Assembly (NCBI RefSeq): GCF_000725485.1
Contig: NZ_JOAG01000015.1
Coordinates: forward strand, 370,986-434,985
Direction of reading: 5' to 3'
Length of the DNA stretch: 64,000 bases
From: Nonomuraea candida
Lineage (GTDB): Bacteria > Actinomycetota > Actinomycetes > Streptosporangiales > Streptosporangiaceae
Both the position numbers and the translations under genes were made by a program. Below the pieces are notes generated by a model. That model made no database searches. It had not been told where the DNA came from and saw only the letters and a list, made by a program, of their open reading frames with translations. Positions 26,293 to 34,868 of the stretch are shown in pieces (positions within the stretch are counted from its first letter, which is position 1; every line of letters begins with the position of its first letter).

Positions 26293-27755
26293 TTACGCCA
26301 CTCCTCAGTCGTCGCCTGGACCAACGTGATCCGGTGCGGTCGCTCAGCGCGCAGCAGGACGCGGTTGAGCGCGTGCTCGATCTCGGCCGCCTGCCGCGGC
26401 CCCGGGTCGTCCACCGCGACGTCCAGCCCGTAGCGCAGCTCGTGACGTTCGTCCCGGTAGACGGTGGTGGTGGCGCGCCGGACGCCGGGCACCCCGGCGA
26501 CGATCCGCCGTACCGAGGGCAGCCAGATCTTCTCCCCGCCGACGACGACCGACTCGCCGGACCGGCCGCGGAAGTAGTGGTAGCCGTCGGCGTCGATGTC
26601 GAAGCGGTCGCCGGTGTTGATGGTGTTCGCGGCGGTCGGGGCGCCCCCGGGGAGCCGCCGGCGCAGCACCGTGTCGGATTCGACGACGAGCTCCGCACCG
26701 GGCCCGTCGCCCGCGGCGTCGCGCAGGTACGTCCGCACCCCGGGCAGCGGGCGGCCGACCGAGCCCCAGCGGTGCTCGGGCTCGCGGTGCGCGGCGAGCG
26801 TGGTCACCCGCGGGCCGGCCTCGGTGAGGCCGTAGGTGAGGTAGAGCTCCTCCTGCACGCCGTGGGCCAGCAGGGCGCCGACGTGCCTCGGGGCCAGCTC
26901 GTCGCCGCCGACGGTGAGCACGCGCAGGGCGGGCCCGGCAGGCGGTTCCGTGGCCAGCCGGACCGCCGCGCTGGGCGTCAGCGAGGACACCGTGACCTCG
27001 TGGGCGCGGATGGTCTCGGCGAAGGACCGGGGGGTGAACGGCGGTCCGGAGACGACCAGCCGCGAGCCCCGTACGAACGCGGCCAGCGCCTGCGCGACCA
27101 GGCCGTAGGAGTAGTACAGGGGCAGGGACACCAGGACCGTGTCGTCCGGGCGCTGGCCGATGGCGGTGGCGTGGCGGCCGGCGTTGCGCAGCAACGCGTC
27201 GAAGCCGTGCAGGCAGCCGCTGGCGATCCCGGAGGTGCCCGAGGTCATCAGCACGACCTCGCCCGGCCGGTACTGCCGGCGCGCCCCGCTCTCCAGCAGC
27301 GCCGCCTCACACCGGCCGCCGAGCGGGTGCACCGCCACCGCCCCGTACCGCGCCGGGTCGATCCGGGGCGCGATCAGTGCCGCGCCGCCCAGATGCCGGC
27401 GGATCTCGGCGATGCGCGCTGCTCCCGCCATCGGAGGGAGCAGCACCGGGACCGCCCCGGCGAGCAGCGCCCCGAAGAACGCGGCGAGGGCGATCCTGCC
27501 GTTCGGCATCGCGATCAGCAGCGGGGAGCCGGGCGGCAGGTCCAGGCCGGCGATCGCGTCGACGACGGCCCCGGGCTCGTCGGACCCGCCGGGCCCGCCG
27601 GGCCCATCGCCGGACACGCTGCCGGACACGCTGCCGGACGCGCTGCCGGACGCGCTGCCGGACGCGCTGCCGGGCCCCTGTCCGGCGTCCACGGACGCGG
27701 CCAGGAAGGCCAGCACGGCGGCGCGCTCCGGGACGCCCGGGGCGCTCGCGCTCAC
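26289..27755 (-). CDS. Acyl-AMP ligase-like (AMP-binding) protein with altered P-loop
   Basis: 488 residues from GTG 27755. ANL-superfamily layout: TSGTSG near residue 165, LPLYYSYGL, LTYGLTEAG (A5) and TGDRFDIDADGYHYFRGR (A7-A8). After TSGTSG, the usual PKG is replaced by IASGC, and the A10 lysine motif is not recognisable before the end at WRK. Low or altered adenylation activity is therefore possible. It would activate the starter acid for the KS/DH set. Residues about 28-50 are a repeated Ser/Gly linker from a DNA repeat. Overlaps both neighbours. Confidence 0.8.
   Translation of the reverse strand: MSASAPGVPERAAVLAFLAASVDAGQGPGSASGSASGSASGSVSGSVSGDGPGGPGGSDEPGAVVDAIAGLDLPPGSPLLIAMPNGRIALAAFFGALLAGAVPVLLPPMAGAARIAEIRRHLGGAALIAPRIDPARYGAVAVHPLGGRCEAALLESGARRQYRPGEVVLMTSGTSGIASGCLHGFDALLRNAGRHATAIGQRPDDTVLVSLPLYYSYGLVAQALAAFVRGSRLVVSGPPFTPRSFAETIRAHEVTVSSLTPSAAVRLATEPPAGPALRVLTVGGDELAPRHVGALLAHGVQEELYLTYGLTEAGPRVTTLAAHREPEHRWGSVGRPLPGVRTYLRDAAGDGPGAELVVESDTVLRRRLPGGAPTAANTINTGDRFDIDADGYHYFRGRSGESVVVGGEKIWLPSVRRIVAGVPGVRRATTTVYRDERHELRYGLDVAVDDPGPRQAAEIEHALNRVLLRAERPHRITLVQATTEEWRK
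27610..27669. repeat. 12-bp tandem repeat, five copies
   Basis: CCGGACACGCTG (two copies) then CCGGACGCGCTG (three copies), in frame inside the acyl-AMP ligase gene and encoding SGSV/SGSA. Confidence 0.95.
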
Positions 27756-28324
27756 CGCGGTGCTCCGGACGGACGCAGGGCCGGTGCGGGCCCGGCCATG
27801 ACGCACCACACCTCGTGCCCCCGCAGCGGATCGTGGTGGTGGACGGCGACCACGACCTGGCTCGCCGCGCCGGTCCGCAGCCAGTGCCGGGCCATCGTCC
27901 GGGCCGCGGGCATCCCTTCCGCCGGATCGGTGGTGATCACGAGGGTGGGTCCTCGCAGGCCGTGCACCATGCAGACGAGACTGATCGGTCCACCGGGGCT
28001 CGCACCGGCGAACCGCATCGGCGAGAGACGCCCGCCTGGGACCGCGCGGGCGATCCCCGACATCGTCTCCGCCGTGCCGTACGCGCTGACCAGGACCATC
28101 GCCGTGGTCTCGGCCGCCTGTGCCGCCTCCGGGCACCCGGCCCACAGTTCGTCGACGGCCTCGAGGAGCGCCCACGAAGCCGGGTCGGCGTACAAGGAGG
28201 GGATACGCCGGGGCGGCGGCGCCGTCGCGAGCCGGGCGAGCCGGGCCGCGGCCAGCGGGACCAGCCCGTCTGCCTGCAGTGCCGGCAGGTCCTCGACCGG
28301 CGTGTGGCCTTCGTGACCCGTCAC
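27752..28324 (-). CDS. Short ketosynthase/CLF-like (thiolase-fold) protein
   Basis: 190 residues. The middle, SPMRFAGASPGGPISLVCMV followed by HGLRGPTLVITT, resembles the stretch around the active site in ketosynthase chain-length-factor-like proteins (SPxxFxxSxxNAPAxxxxxxxGLRGP). No cysteine sits at the nucleophile position, and the length is half that of a ketosynthase. It probably pairs with the full ketosynthase encoded just upstream, like a CLF subunit, or is a truncated derivative of one. The family call is moderate. Coupled by 4-base overlaps on both sides. Confidence 0.55.
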   Translation of the reverse strand: MTGHEGHTPVEDLPALQADGLVPLAAARLARLATAPPPRRIPSLYADPASWALLEAVDELWAGCPEAAQAAETTAMVLVSAYGTAETMSGIARAVPGGRLSPMRFAGASPGGPISLVCMVHGLRGPTLVITTDPAEGMPAARTMARHWLRTGAASQVVVAVHHHDPLRGHEVWCVMAGPAPALRPSGAPR

Positions 28325-29445
28325 GCGGGAACCTCCAGCGCGAGGCAGGTGGTGAACCCGCCGAACCCGAGCGTGACACTGAGCCCGACGTCACCGGTGA
28401 ACGGCAGTGGCGCGGCGCCGGTGGGGAGGGGCAGCGGGAATCCCGGCATCACCGTGCTCAGCCCGTGCACGGGTGGCACCTGTTTGTCCCGCAGGGCCAG
28501 AAGCACGGCGACGGCCTCCAGCGCCCCGGTGGCTCCCAGCGTGTGGCCGAACGCGCCCTTGGTCGCGAACACGACGGGCCCCGACCCGTTCGGGAACGTG
28601 CGCGCGAAGCCGCGGCTTTCGGCCTCGTCGTTGACCGGAGTGCCGGAGCCGTGCGCGTTGAGCACACCGACCTCGCCGGTGCGGCGGCCGGCCGCGGCGA
28701 GCGCGGCGCTCGCCGCGTGCAGGATGGTGCCGCCGCTCGGGTCCGGGGCCGTCGGGCCGGCGGCGTCGTTCGCCGAGCCGGTGCCGGACAGCCGGCCCCG
28801 CACGCGAGCCCGGCGCGCCCGCGCCGAGCGAGCGCGCTCGAGCACGAGGAAGGCCGCGCCCTCCCCGAGGATCGTGCCGTCGTGGCTCTCGTCGAAGGCC
28901 CGCAGCGCGGTGGGCGACATGGTGCCGAGCGCGGAGTGCCCCAGTCGCTTGGCCGGGGTCAGGACGTCCACGCCGCCGACGACGCAGATCTCCTCCTCGC
29001 CCTCGGCGATCAGGGCGGCTCCGGCCAGTATCGCGTCCGAACCGGCCGAGCAGGCGGTGCTGACCACCAACGGCCGGCGGGCCATGCCCACCGTCGTCGC
29101 GAGCACGTCGCCCCACCGGTCCAGCCCGTCGGGCGGAACGTCCAGGTGTGAGCCGAAGCTGGTGCCGGCCACCAGGCGCAGCCGCGGGTCGGTGATGTCG
29201 AGCCCGGCGTCCGCCACGGCGGCCCGCAGGGTCCGGGCGCCGAGTTCGCGCTGGCGTACGACCGGGTCGAGCTCCATCGGCAGGTCCGCCACGACGGCCG
29301 CCCGGTCGTTGCGCAGCGGGTGGTCGCCCGGCACCGTCGTCACCCCGCTCGCCCCGGCCAGCAACGCCCGCCACACCTGGTCGAGGCCCGATCCCAGTGC
29401 CGTGGACCAGGCCATGCCGGTGACCAGCGCGCCGGTCACCACCAC
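28321..29445 (-). CDS. Beta-ketoacyl synthase (KAS I/II-like)
   Basis: 374 residues. The Cys-His-His triad is visible: Cys in VVSTACSAGSDAIL, His in LNAHGSGTPVND and His in TKGAFGHTLGATGALE. LGFGG near the end is the nucleotide-independent C-terminal loop. It resembles ketosynthases of aryl-polyene and highly reducing type II systems. It is slightly short for the family. It should extend a carrier-bound acyl chain by decarboxylative condensation, probably with the CLF-like protein downstream. GTG start at 29445, overlapping the dehydratase-like gene by 10 bases. Confidence 0.88.
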   Translation of the reverse strand: MVVTGALVTGMAWSTALGSGLDQVWRALLAGASGVTTVPGDHPLRNDRAAVVADLPMELDPVVRQRELGARTLRAAVADAGLDITDPRLRLVAGTSFGSHLDVPPDGLDRWGDVLATTVGMARRPLVVSTACSAGSDAILAGAALIAEGEEEICVVGGVDVLTPAKRLGHSALGTMSPTALRAFDESHDGTILGEGAAFLVLERARSARARRARVRGRLSGTGSANDAAGPTAPDPSGGTILHAASAALAAAGRRTGEVGVLNAHGSGTPVNDEAESRGFARTFPNGSGPVVFATKGAFGHTLGATGALEAVAVLLALRDKQVPPVHGLSTVMPGFPLPLPTGAAPLPFTGDVGLSVTLGFGGFTTCLALEVPA

Positions 29446-29963
29446 TGGTGTCCCATGTCGGCGGCCTTGCGCCGGACGAGGCTGGCGCGGAACGCCGCGA
29501 CCGTCGTGGAGTCGACGGCCGCCCGGCCGGAGAAGAAGAACGTGGCGCCCAGCAGGCGGTCGGCCTCGATGGTGATCGTCACCGTGTCACCGGGGGCGAC
29601 GATGCGGAAGAAGCGGGAGTTCATCGCACCGATCAACGTCAGCTCGTCGTCGGCGAGGCGCGAGGTACTGAGCTGGAACAGGATGATCCCGGACTGCGCG
29701 AACGCCTGGCTCAGGTGGCTGGCCGGGAAGATCGCGCGCTCCGGGAAGTGCCCCGCGATCGCGTCCATCTGCGCCGACACCGACAGGCTGCTGACCAGCC
29801 GCACGCCCGGCTCGTAGTCCAGCACGCGGTCGAGGTAGAGCATCGGGTGCCGGTGTCGCAGCCAGCTCTTGATTTCGGTGAAGCCCATGGTCCGGCCCGG
29901 CTCGGCCGGCGTGTCCCGGCCGGGCGCGCCGGCCGGCACGGCTTCGGATTCAACGGTGGACAT
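29436..29963 (-). CDS. FabZ-like hotdog dehydratase with Glu-to-Gln change
   Basis: 175 residues. After a 25-residue leader comes WLRHRHPMLYLDRVLDYEPG, with the FabZ catalytic His in the HRxP motif, and GHFPERAIFPASHLSQAFAQ. In FabZ the helix carries the catalytic Glu (xxxEAMAQ). Here that position is Gln, so dehydration may be lost, slow or replaced by another hotdog activity. In the ketosynthase context it would act on beta-hydroxyacyl carriers, though no ketoreductase is in the window. ATG 29963 (MSTVES) overlaps the thioesterase stop. Confidence 0.8.
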   Translation of the reverse strand: MSTVESEAVPAGAPGRDTPAEPGRTMGFTEIKSWLRHRHPMLYLDRVLDYEPGVRLVSSLSVSAQMDAIAGHFPERAIFPASHLSQAFAQSGIILFQLSTSRLADDELTLIGAMNSRFFRIVAPGDTVTITIEADRLLGATFFFSGRAAVDSTTVAAFRASLVRRKAADMGHQWW

Positions 29964-30402
29964 CGGAACGGCTCTCCTCGAGGACGGCGTGCAAGGCGGG
30001 GAAAAGCGGGCAGGGCGCACCGGTTACGCGGTCGGTCAGGGCCACGACGAGGGAGCCGGTGGCGAGTTCGACGCCGTCCGCGGCCCGCTGGATCGTCGTG
30101 TCGATGCGGGCCCGCGCGGCGCCGAGGTGCCCGACGACGGGTCTCAGGCTCAGCTCGTCGGGGTATCGCGCCGGGGCGCGGTACCGGGTCGTCGCCTCCG
30201 TGATGACGAGGTCGAACCCCTCACGCGCGAGCACACCGAGGCCCACGCCGAGCCGTTCGAGGTTCGCCAGTAGCGCCACCTCGAACAGGTTCGGATACCG
30301 GGCGAAGTGCATCACGCCGGACGCGTCGGTGTCGGCATGCTCGACGCGCCGGTGGACCGGCAGCAGCCGCGGGTCCGGGGGCGCCGACGGGGTGGCCGTC
30401 AT
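29950..30402 (-). CDS. 4HBT-type acyl thioesterase (hotdog fold)
   Basis: 150 residues. Residues 17-36, RVEHADTDASGVMHFARYPN, carry the Asp of the YbgC/4-hydroxybenzoyl-CoA thioesterase family (VxxxDTDAxGxxxxxxY). The pattern TTRYRAPARYPDEL is also typical. It should hydrolyse acyl thioesters, perhaps releasing or editing the acyl starter. It sits between the aminotransferase and the FabZ-like gene, overlapping both, so it belongs to the pathway. Confidence 0.85.
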   Translation of the reverse strand: MTATPSAPPDPRLLPVHRRVEHADTDASGVMHFARYPNLFEVALLANLERLGVGLGVLAREGFDLVITEATTRYRAPARYPDELSLRPVVGHLGAARARIDTTIQRAADGVELATGSLVVALTDRVTGAPCPLFPALHAVLEESRSDVHR

Positions 30403-31790
30403 GCCGCGAGCTTCCGCAGGGCACGCGACCCCGCCGCCAGCCGCGCGACGATCGTCTCGACGTCCGCGGCGCTCACCACGAGCGGGGGCGCCACCCGCAT
30501 CGTCGGGTACACGTAGCGCAGGCCGCGCGAACGGCGGCCGGCCCCGGACATGAACTCCACGTACACGCCGTTGCGGATCATGCAGCTGCGCAGCTCGCCG
30601 ATGCGGGCGGCGGCGAGCTCGGTCAGCTCGATCCCGTGCAGCAGGCCCGCGCCGCGAGTCTCCCGGTACAGGTCGGGGAACTCCGCCACCACGTGTTCGC
30701 GCAGCAGCCGGCCCAGCAGGGCGCCCGTCTCCGCGGAACGCTCCACCAGCCCTTCCGCGACGATGTGCTCGATTCCGGCCCGGATCACCGCGCACGTGAG
30801 GGGGCGCAGGTCGGACGTGGACACGGCGCCGGTCGGGCGCACGCCCAGCTTGCGGCGGGCGATGACCATCGAGGTGGACAGCGCCCCCATGCCGAGGCTC
30901 TTGCCGATCACGGTGATGTCGGTGGGGATCGGCCCCTCGTCGTCGGTCATCGCGAAGAACCGGCCGGTCTTGGCGAAGGTGAGGACCTCGTCCGCCACCA
31001 GCAGGGCGCCGCTCCGCTCGGCGAGCGCGGCCAGCTCGCGCAGGTAGCCCTGCTCCGGCACCAGGATGCCGGCGTCGCCCTGGACCGGTTCGACCACGAC
31101 CGCCAGCACCCGGTGCCCGTTGGCGGCGAACCACTCCCGCGCCGCCCCGGTATCGCCGAACGGGATGTGGTCGGTGCTGAAGCCGAACTGCTCCGGGGCG
31201 ATGGCCGGCAGGCCGACCCGGTAGTGGCGGCGGTTGATCAGCGGGAGCAGTCCGCCCGACCAGCCGTGCCACGCCCCCTCGAACCCGAGCACGAGGTCGC
31301 GCTGCTCGGCCCCGGGCACGGCCCGCAACCGGCGCTGGTCGAAGCGCGACTCGAGGACGAGGCGCAGGGCGAGCTCCATGCCCTCCGAGCCGGAGTTGCG
31401 GCCGCTGACCCGGTAGTCCGTCGCGGGGAACCGGCCGGCGAACAGCCCGCCGGCGCCGAACAGCCGCTCCAGCAGCAGTGAACGCTCCGAGGAGGCGATC
31501 TCGTCGGTCACGTAGCCGGCCTCCCGGACCGAGGTCGCCAGCGCCTCGGCGATCACCGCCGACCCGGCGCCCAGGCAGGCCGAGCCGTACCCGCCGCTGG
31601 CGTCCAGCACGTCGAAGGAGCGGCCGGCCCGGCTGCCCGTCAGCTCGACGAAGTGCTGGACGATGCCGGTCGCCCCGGTGCAGCCGAAAGGCAGCGGGTC
31701 CCCTCCGTAGTGGTCGAACTGGATATCGCGATCGGACCAGGTCCGGGTCGGCTCGCTCCCCGGAAGCCCGATCACGTCGGTGGCTGACAT
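30399..31790 (-). CDS. Class III PLP-dependent aminotransferase
   Basis: 463 residues. Fold-type I class III signatures: NSGSEGMELALRL, FEGAWHGWSGG, VVVEPVQGDAGI, LVADEVLTFAKTG and the PLP Lys in VIGKSLGMGA (near residue 295). It resembles glutamate-1-semialdehyde-type aminotransferases and the aminotransferase domains of iturin/mycosubtilin synthases, which convert beta-ketoacyl carriers to beta-amino acyl chains. That role fits the adjacent KS proteins but is inferred. ATG 31790 has GAGAGGA upstream. The stop overlaps the thioesterase start. Confidence 0.88.
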   Translation of the reverse strand: MSATDVIGLPGSEPTRTWSDRDIQFDHYGGDPLPFGCTGATGIVQHFVELTGSRAGRSFDVLDASGGYGSACLGAGSAVIAEALATSVREAGYVTDEIASSERSLLLERLFGAGGLFAGRFPATDYRVSGRNSGSEGMELALRLVLESRFDQRRLRAVPGAEQRDLVLGFEGAWHGWSGGLLPLINRRHYRVGLPAIAPEQFGFSTDHIPFGDTGAAREWFAANGHRVLAVVVEPVQGDAGILVPEQGYLRELAALAERSGALLVADEVLTFAKTGRFFAMTDDEGPIPTDITVIGKSLGMGALSTSMVIARRKLGVRPTGAVSTSDLRPLTCAVIRAGIEHIVAEGLVERSAETGALLGRLLREHVVAEFPDLYRETRGAGLLHGIELTELAAARIGELRSCMIRNGVYVEFMSGAGRRSRGLRYVYPTMRVAPPLVVSAADVETIVARLAAGSRALRKLAA

Positions 31791-31834
31791 GGGTGTGTCC
31801 TCTCGGCGGCGTTGGGCAAGGGCCGGCCGGGCGT

Positions 31835-34495
31835 TCAGTCGCCGGCGGTCAGGGAGCTGCCTTGCAGGGTGCGAACGAGGTCGGCGACGGTGCGGATGCT
31901 GGTGAAGTTCTCCGGGGTGAAATGGGCGTCGGAGATGGTGATGCCGAACGTGTCCTCGCACTGGACCCGCAACTCGACGAAGCCGAGGGAGTCCAGTCCG
32001 AGATCACCGCGCAGCCGGTCGTCAGGTGTCAACCGGGACTCGGGAACCTCGACGAACAGGTTGGTGACCAGCATGGATCCGATGGCTCGCTCGATGTCGT
32101 TCACGGGAGTCTCTCCGTAGCTCGGGGAAGTCGGGTGGCGGGGCACCAGGTAGGGGCGTCGCTCGAACGGATAGGTGGGCAGGCGCAGGCGGCGCCGTCG
32201 TTCGCCGGAGTGCAGGGCTGCGAAGTCGACCGTCGCGCCGGCCGCCCAGAGCCGGCCGGCCGCGGCGAGCGCCGTCCGGAGACCGGTCGGTGGCCGGCCG
32301 GGCTCGTCCAGGACGTCGACGTATACCGGCTCAAGACCGGTCGGTGGCCGACCGGGCTCGTCCAGGACGTCGACGTATACCGGCTCAAGACCGGTCGGTG
32401 GCCGACCGGGCCCGTCCAGGGCGTCGACGTATACCGGCTCGGCGGCGCCGGTGGCGGGCGCCGCCGGTCGCTCCGCCCCGATGTGCACGACGATCTGCCC
32501 TGGTGCGCCGTCCAGCGCCGCCCGGACGTCGCAGAGCACTGGCCGGCCGGGCCGCGCCGGTGCGCCGTCGGCCACATCCGCGCCGGCTCCGGTGAGCGTG
32601 ACGAGCAGGCGGGCGGTGTCGGCGGGGCTCAGCTCCGCCGCGATGGCCGCCGCGCAGTGGGCGCCGCGCCCATGCCCGGCCACGGCGTCGGGGTACAGAC
32701 CCCAGGACATCAGCAGCCTGGCCGTCGCGTACTGCACGGCGAGGTGTGCGGCCGGCCCCGCGGGCGTGCTCTCCAGGTCCGGAGCCGCGAGCAGCGCCCG
32801 GCGTAAGTCGTGGCCGAGATGCGGGTGCGCAGCTTCGGCGATCTCGTCCAGGTGGGCGCGGAACACCTGCTCAGCGCCGTGGATCGCGGCGACGGAGCCC
32901 GCGCGGTCGTCGCCGGGCTCGGCGAAGAGGAACACGGTGCGCCGCCGGCCCGGGTGTCCCGGACCGTTCCCGGCCGGCGGGCTCCCGCGGAGGGCCGCTA
33001 TCGCCTCGGGCACGTCCGCGGCGACCACGAAGTGGCGTTCGGGATGCATCGCCCGGCCCGTCTGCAGAGTCCATGCGACGTCGGCGAGATCGGCGTCCGG
33101 GTGCCGTTCGAGGTGGTCGGCCAGCCTGCGGGCGACGTTCTGGAGCGCGGGCCGGGTCCGGGCCGAGAAGACCAGCAGGTGCTCCGGTCGCCCCGGGGTC
33201 GTCGGGAGCGCGGCGGGCGCCTCGGCCACCACGGCGTGTGCGTTGGTACCGCCGAACGCGAGCACGTTCGTGGCGGCGATCCGGGTCCGTCCCGCGGACT
33301 CCCACGGGACGGTCCGGTCGTTGACGACGAACGGGGAGGACGCGAAGTCGATCTCCCGGTTCGGCTCGGTGAAGTTCAGGCTGGCGGGGAGCACGCCATG
33401 CTCCACGCAGAGCACTGTCTTGATGAGTCCCACGATGCCCGCGGCCGCGTCGGCGTGGCCGATGTTGGCTTTGACCGATCCGATCCGGCAGTACCCCGTC
33501 CGGTCCGTGCTCTGGCGGAACGCCTTGGTCAACCCGGCGACCTCGACCGGGTCACCGAGCGCGCTGCCGGTGCCATGCGCCTCGACGTAGCCGATCTCGT
33601 CGGCGCCGACACCGGCCACCAGCTGAGCGGTGCGGGCGGCCTCGGCCGGCCCGGCCACGCTCGGGACGTGGAAGCCCATCTTGCGCCGGCCGTCGTTGTT
33701 CACCGCGGTACCGCGGATGACCGCGTGCACGTGGTCACCGTCTTCCAGCGCCTCGGCGAGCGGGCGGAGCACCACCAGGCCCACCGCGCTCGCCCGCACG
33801 GTGCCGCGGCCGTGCGCGTCGAACGGACGGCACCGCCCGTCGTCGGCGAAGATGTCGTCCGGGTCGTGCCGCAGCGTCGGGATCGTGGCCGGCACCGAGG
33901 CGCCGCCGGCGACCGCCATCGCGCAGTCACCCGCGAGCAGCGAACCGATGGCGAGGTGGACCGCCACCAACGACGAGGAGCAGGCCGTCTGCACCGCCAT
34001 GGCGGGCCCGGTCAGGCCCAGCTTGTAGGCGATCCGGGTGGCGAGGAAGTCGATGTCGTTCGCCTGCTGGACCCGGGTGTCCGGCAACGGGACGCCCCGG
34101 GCGTGCCCCCATGCCCGGACCAGGGCTCCATGGTCGGTGACGGATCCCCCGACGAACACGCCGGTCGGCAGGCGTTCCGGGCCGCCGTGCCCGGCCCGCT
34201 CAAGGGCCTCGTGGGCGCACTCCAGCAGCAGCCGGTGCTGCGGATCCATGATCAGGGCGTCCTCGGGCGAGTAGTCGAAGTAGCCGGCGTCGAAGAGCTC
34301 CGGATCGCTCAGCAGTCCGTAGGACGGCACGTACCGGTCTGCCGCCGCCGGCAGCTGGTCGGACAGCACCGACACCGATTCCCGGCCGTCGCAGAGGTTG
34401 TCCCAGAAGGTCTCGACGTCCGAAGCTCCCGGAAAACGACCCGCCATGGCCGTGACGGCGACGAAACCGCTGTCGTCAACGTCGTCGATAATCAT
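31835..34495 (-). CDS. Type I PKS: KS, degenerate AT, ACP
   Basis: 886 residues. The KS (about 10-430) is intact: Cys in VQTACSSSLVAVH (near 168), His in VEAHGTGSALGDP, His in KANIGHADAAAGI. The AT region starts normally but has GHGRG where GHSxG is needed (near 605), and most of its second half is missing, replaced by three 18-residue repeats EPVYVDVLDEPGRPPTGL. A post-AT linker (LRLPTYPFERRPY) leads to an ACP with LGLDSLGFVEL (Ser near 835). It cannot load its own extender unit; acyl transfer must come from elsewhere. First gene of the ten-gene operon. Confidence 0.9.
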   Translation of the reverse strand: MIIDDVDDSGFVAVTAMAGRFPGASDVETFWDNLCDGRESVSVLSDQLPAAADRYVPSYGLLSDPELFDAGYFDYSPEDALIMDPQHRLLLECAHEALERAGHGGPERLPTGVFVGGSVTDHGALVRAWGHARGVPLPDTRVQQANDIDFLATRIAYKLGLTGPAMAVQTACSSSLVAVHLAIGSLLAGDCAMAVAGGASVPATIPTLRHDPDDIFADDGRCRPFDAHGRGTVRASAVGLVVLRPLAEALEDGDHVHAVIRGTAVNNDGRRKMGFHVPSVAGPAEAARTAQLVAGVGADEIGYVEAHGTGSALGDPVEVAGLTKAFRQSTDRTGYCRIGSVKANIGHADAAAGIVGLIKTVLCVEHGVLPASLNFTEPNREIDFASSPFVVNDRTVPWESAGRTRIAATNVLAFGGTNAHAVVAEAPAALPTTPGRPEHLLVFSARTRPALQNVARRLADHLERHPDADLADVAWTLQTGRAMHPERHFVVAADVPEAIAALRGSPPAGNGPGHPGRRRTVFLFAEPGDDRAGSVAAIHGAEQVFRAHLDEIAEAAHPHLGHDLRRALLAAPDLESTPAGPAAHLAVQYATARLLMSWGLYPDAVAGHGRGAHCAAAIAAELSPADTARLLVTLTGAGADVADGAPARPGRPVLCDVRAALDGAPGQIVVHIGAERPAAPATGAAEPVYVDALDGPGRPPTGLEPVYVDVLDEPGRPPTGLEPVYVDVLDEPGRPPTGLRTALAAAGRLWAAGATVDFAALHSGERRRRLRLPTYPFERRPYLVPRHPTSPSYGETPVNDIERAIGSMLVTNLFVEVPESRLTPDDRLRGDLGLDSLGFVELRVQCEDTFGITISDAHFTPENFTSIRTVADLVRTLQGSSLTAGD
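32281..32442. repeat. 54-bp tandem repeat, three copies
   Basis: Three near-identical 54-base units, each encoding 18 residues, lie where the AT domain of the PKS should continue. Units 1 and 2 differ at one or two bases. Confidence 0.97.
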
Positions 34496-34868
34496 GCAGC
34501 TCGGTCTCCGTCGAAATCGATCGCGACGTCAGCGCGGCGGAAGTGATGTCGGGCAGGAAATAATGAGCGGCCCGTACGGGACGACGATCATCAGCGTAAC
34601 CATGCGTCCGCGCGATCACAGGAAAGGAACGGGTGAACGTCAGACAAATTTCCGATGGCCCGGCGGGACGCGCCGATCGGCCGGGTCGGGCGCCTTGACA
34701 AATACTCGGCCCGCTCGGTCTACTGAATTCGCCCGCCAGCCGATCTTCGTATGATTCGCCATGCGCGAATTCAGGCCGCCAAGCCGTTGCGCGGGACACC
34801 GCGGGCGTTATTCGTCGCGCATTTCCCACCCCCCCAAAGGACACCATGCCCGATACGACCGTGAACCG
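34496..34868. other. Divergent promoter region of the cluster
   Basis: 373 bases between the PKS start (minus) and the MFS start (plus), less GC-rich than its surroundings. It must drive the ten-gene operon leftward. It holds the rightward promoter at 34695-34724. Confidence 0.55.
34695..34724 (+). promoter_or_regulatory. Candidate promoter for the MFS exporter gene
   Basis: TTGACA, 18 bases, TCTACT. The -35 box is a perfect consensus match. The mRNA would start about 34731, giving a leader of about 140 bases. A similar TTGACA box precedes mbtH. Confidence 0.45.
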
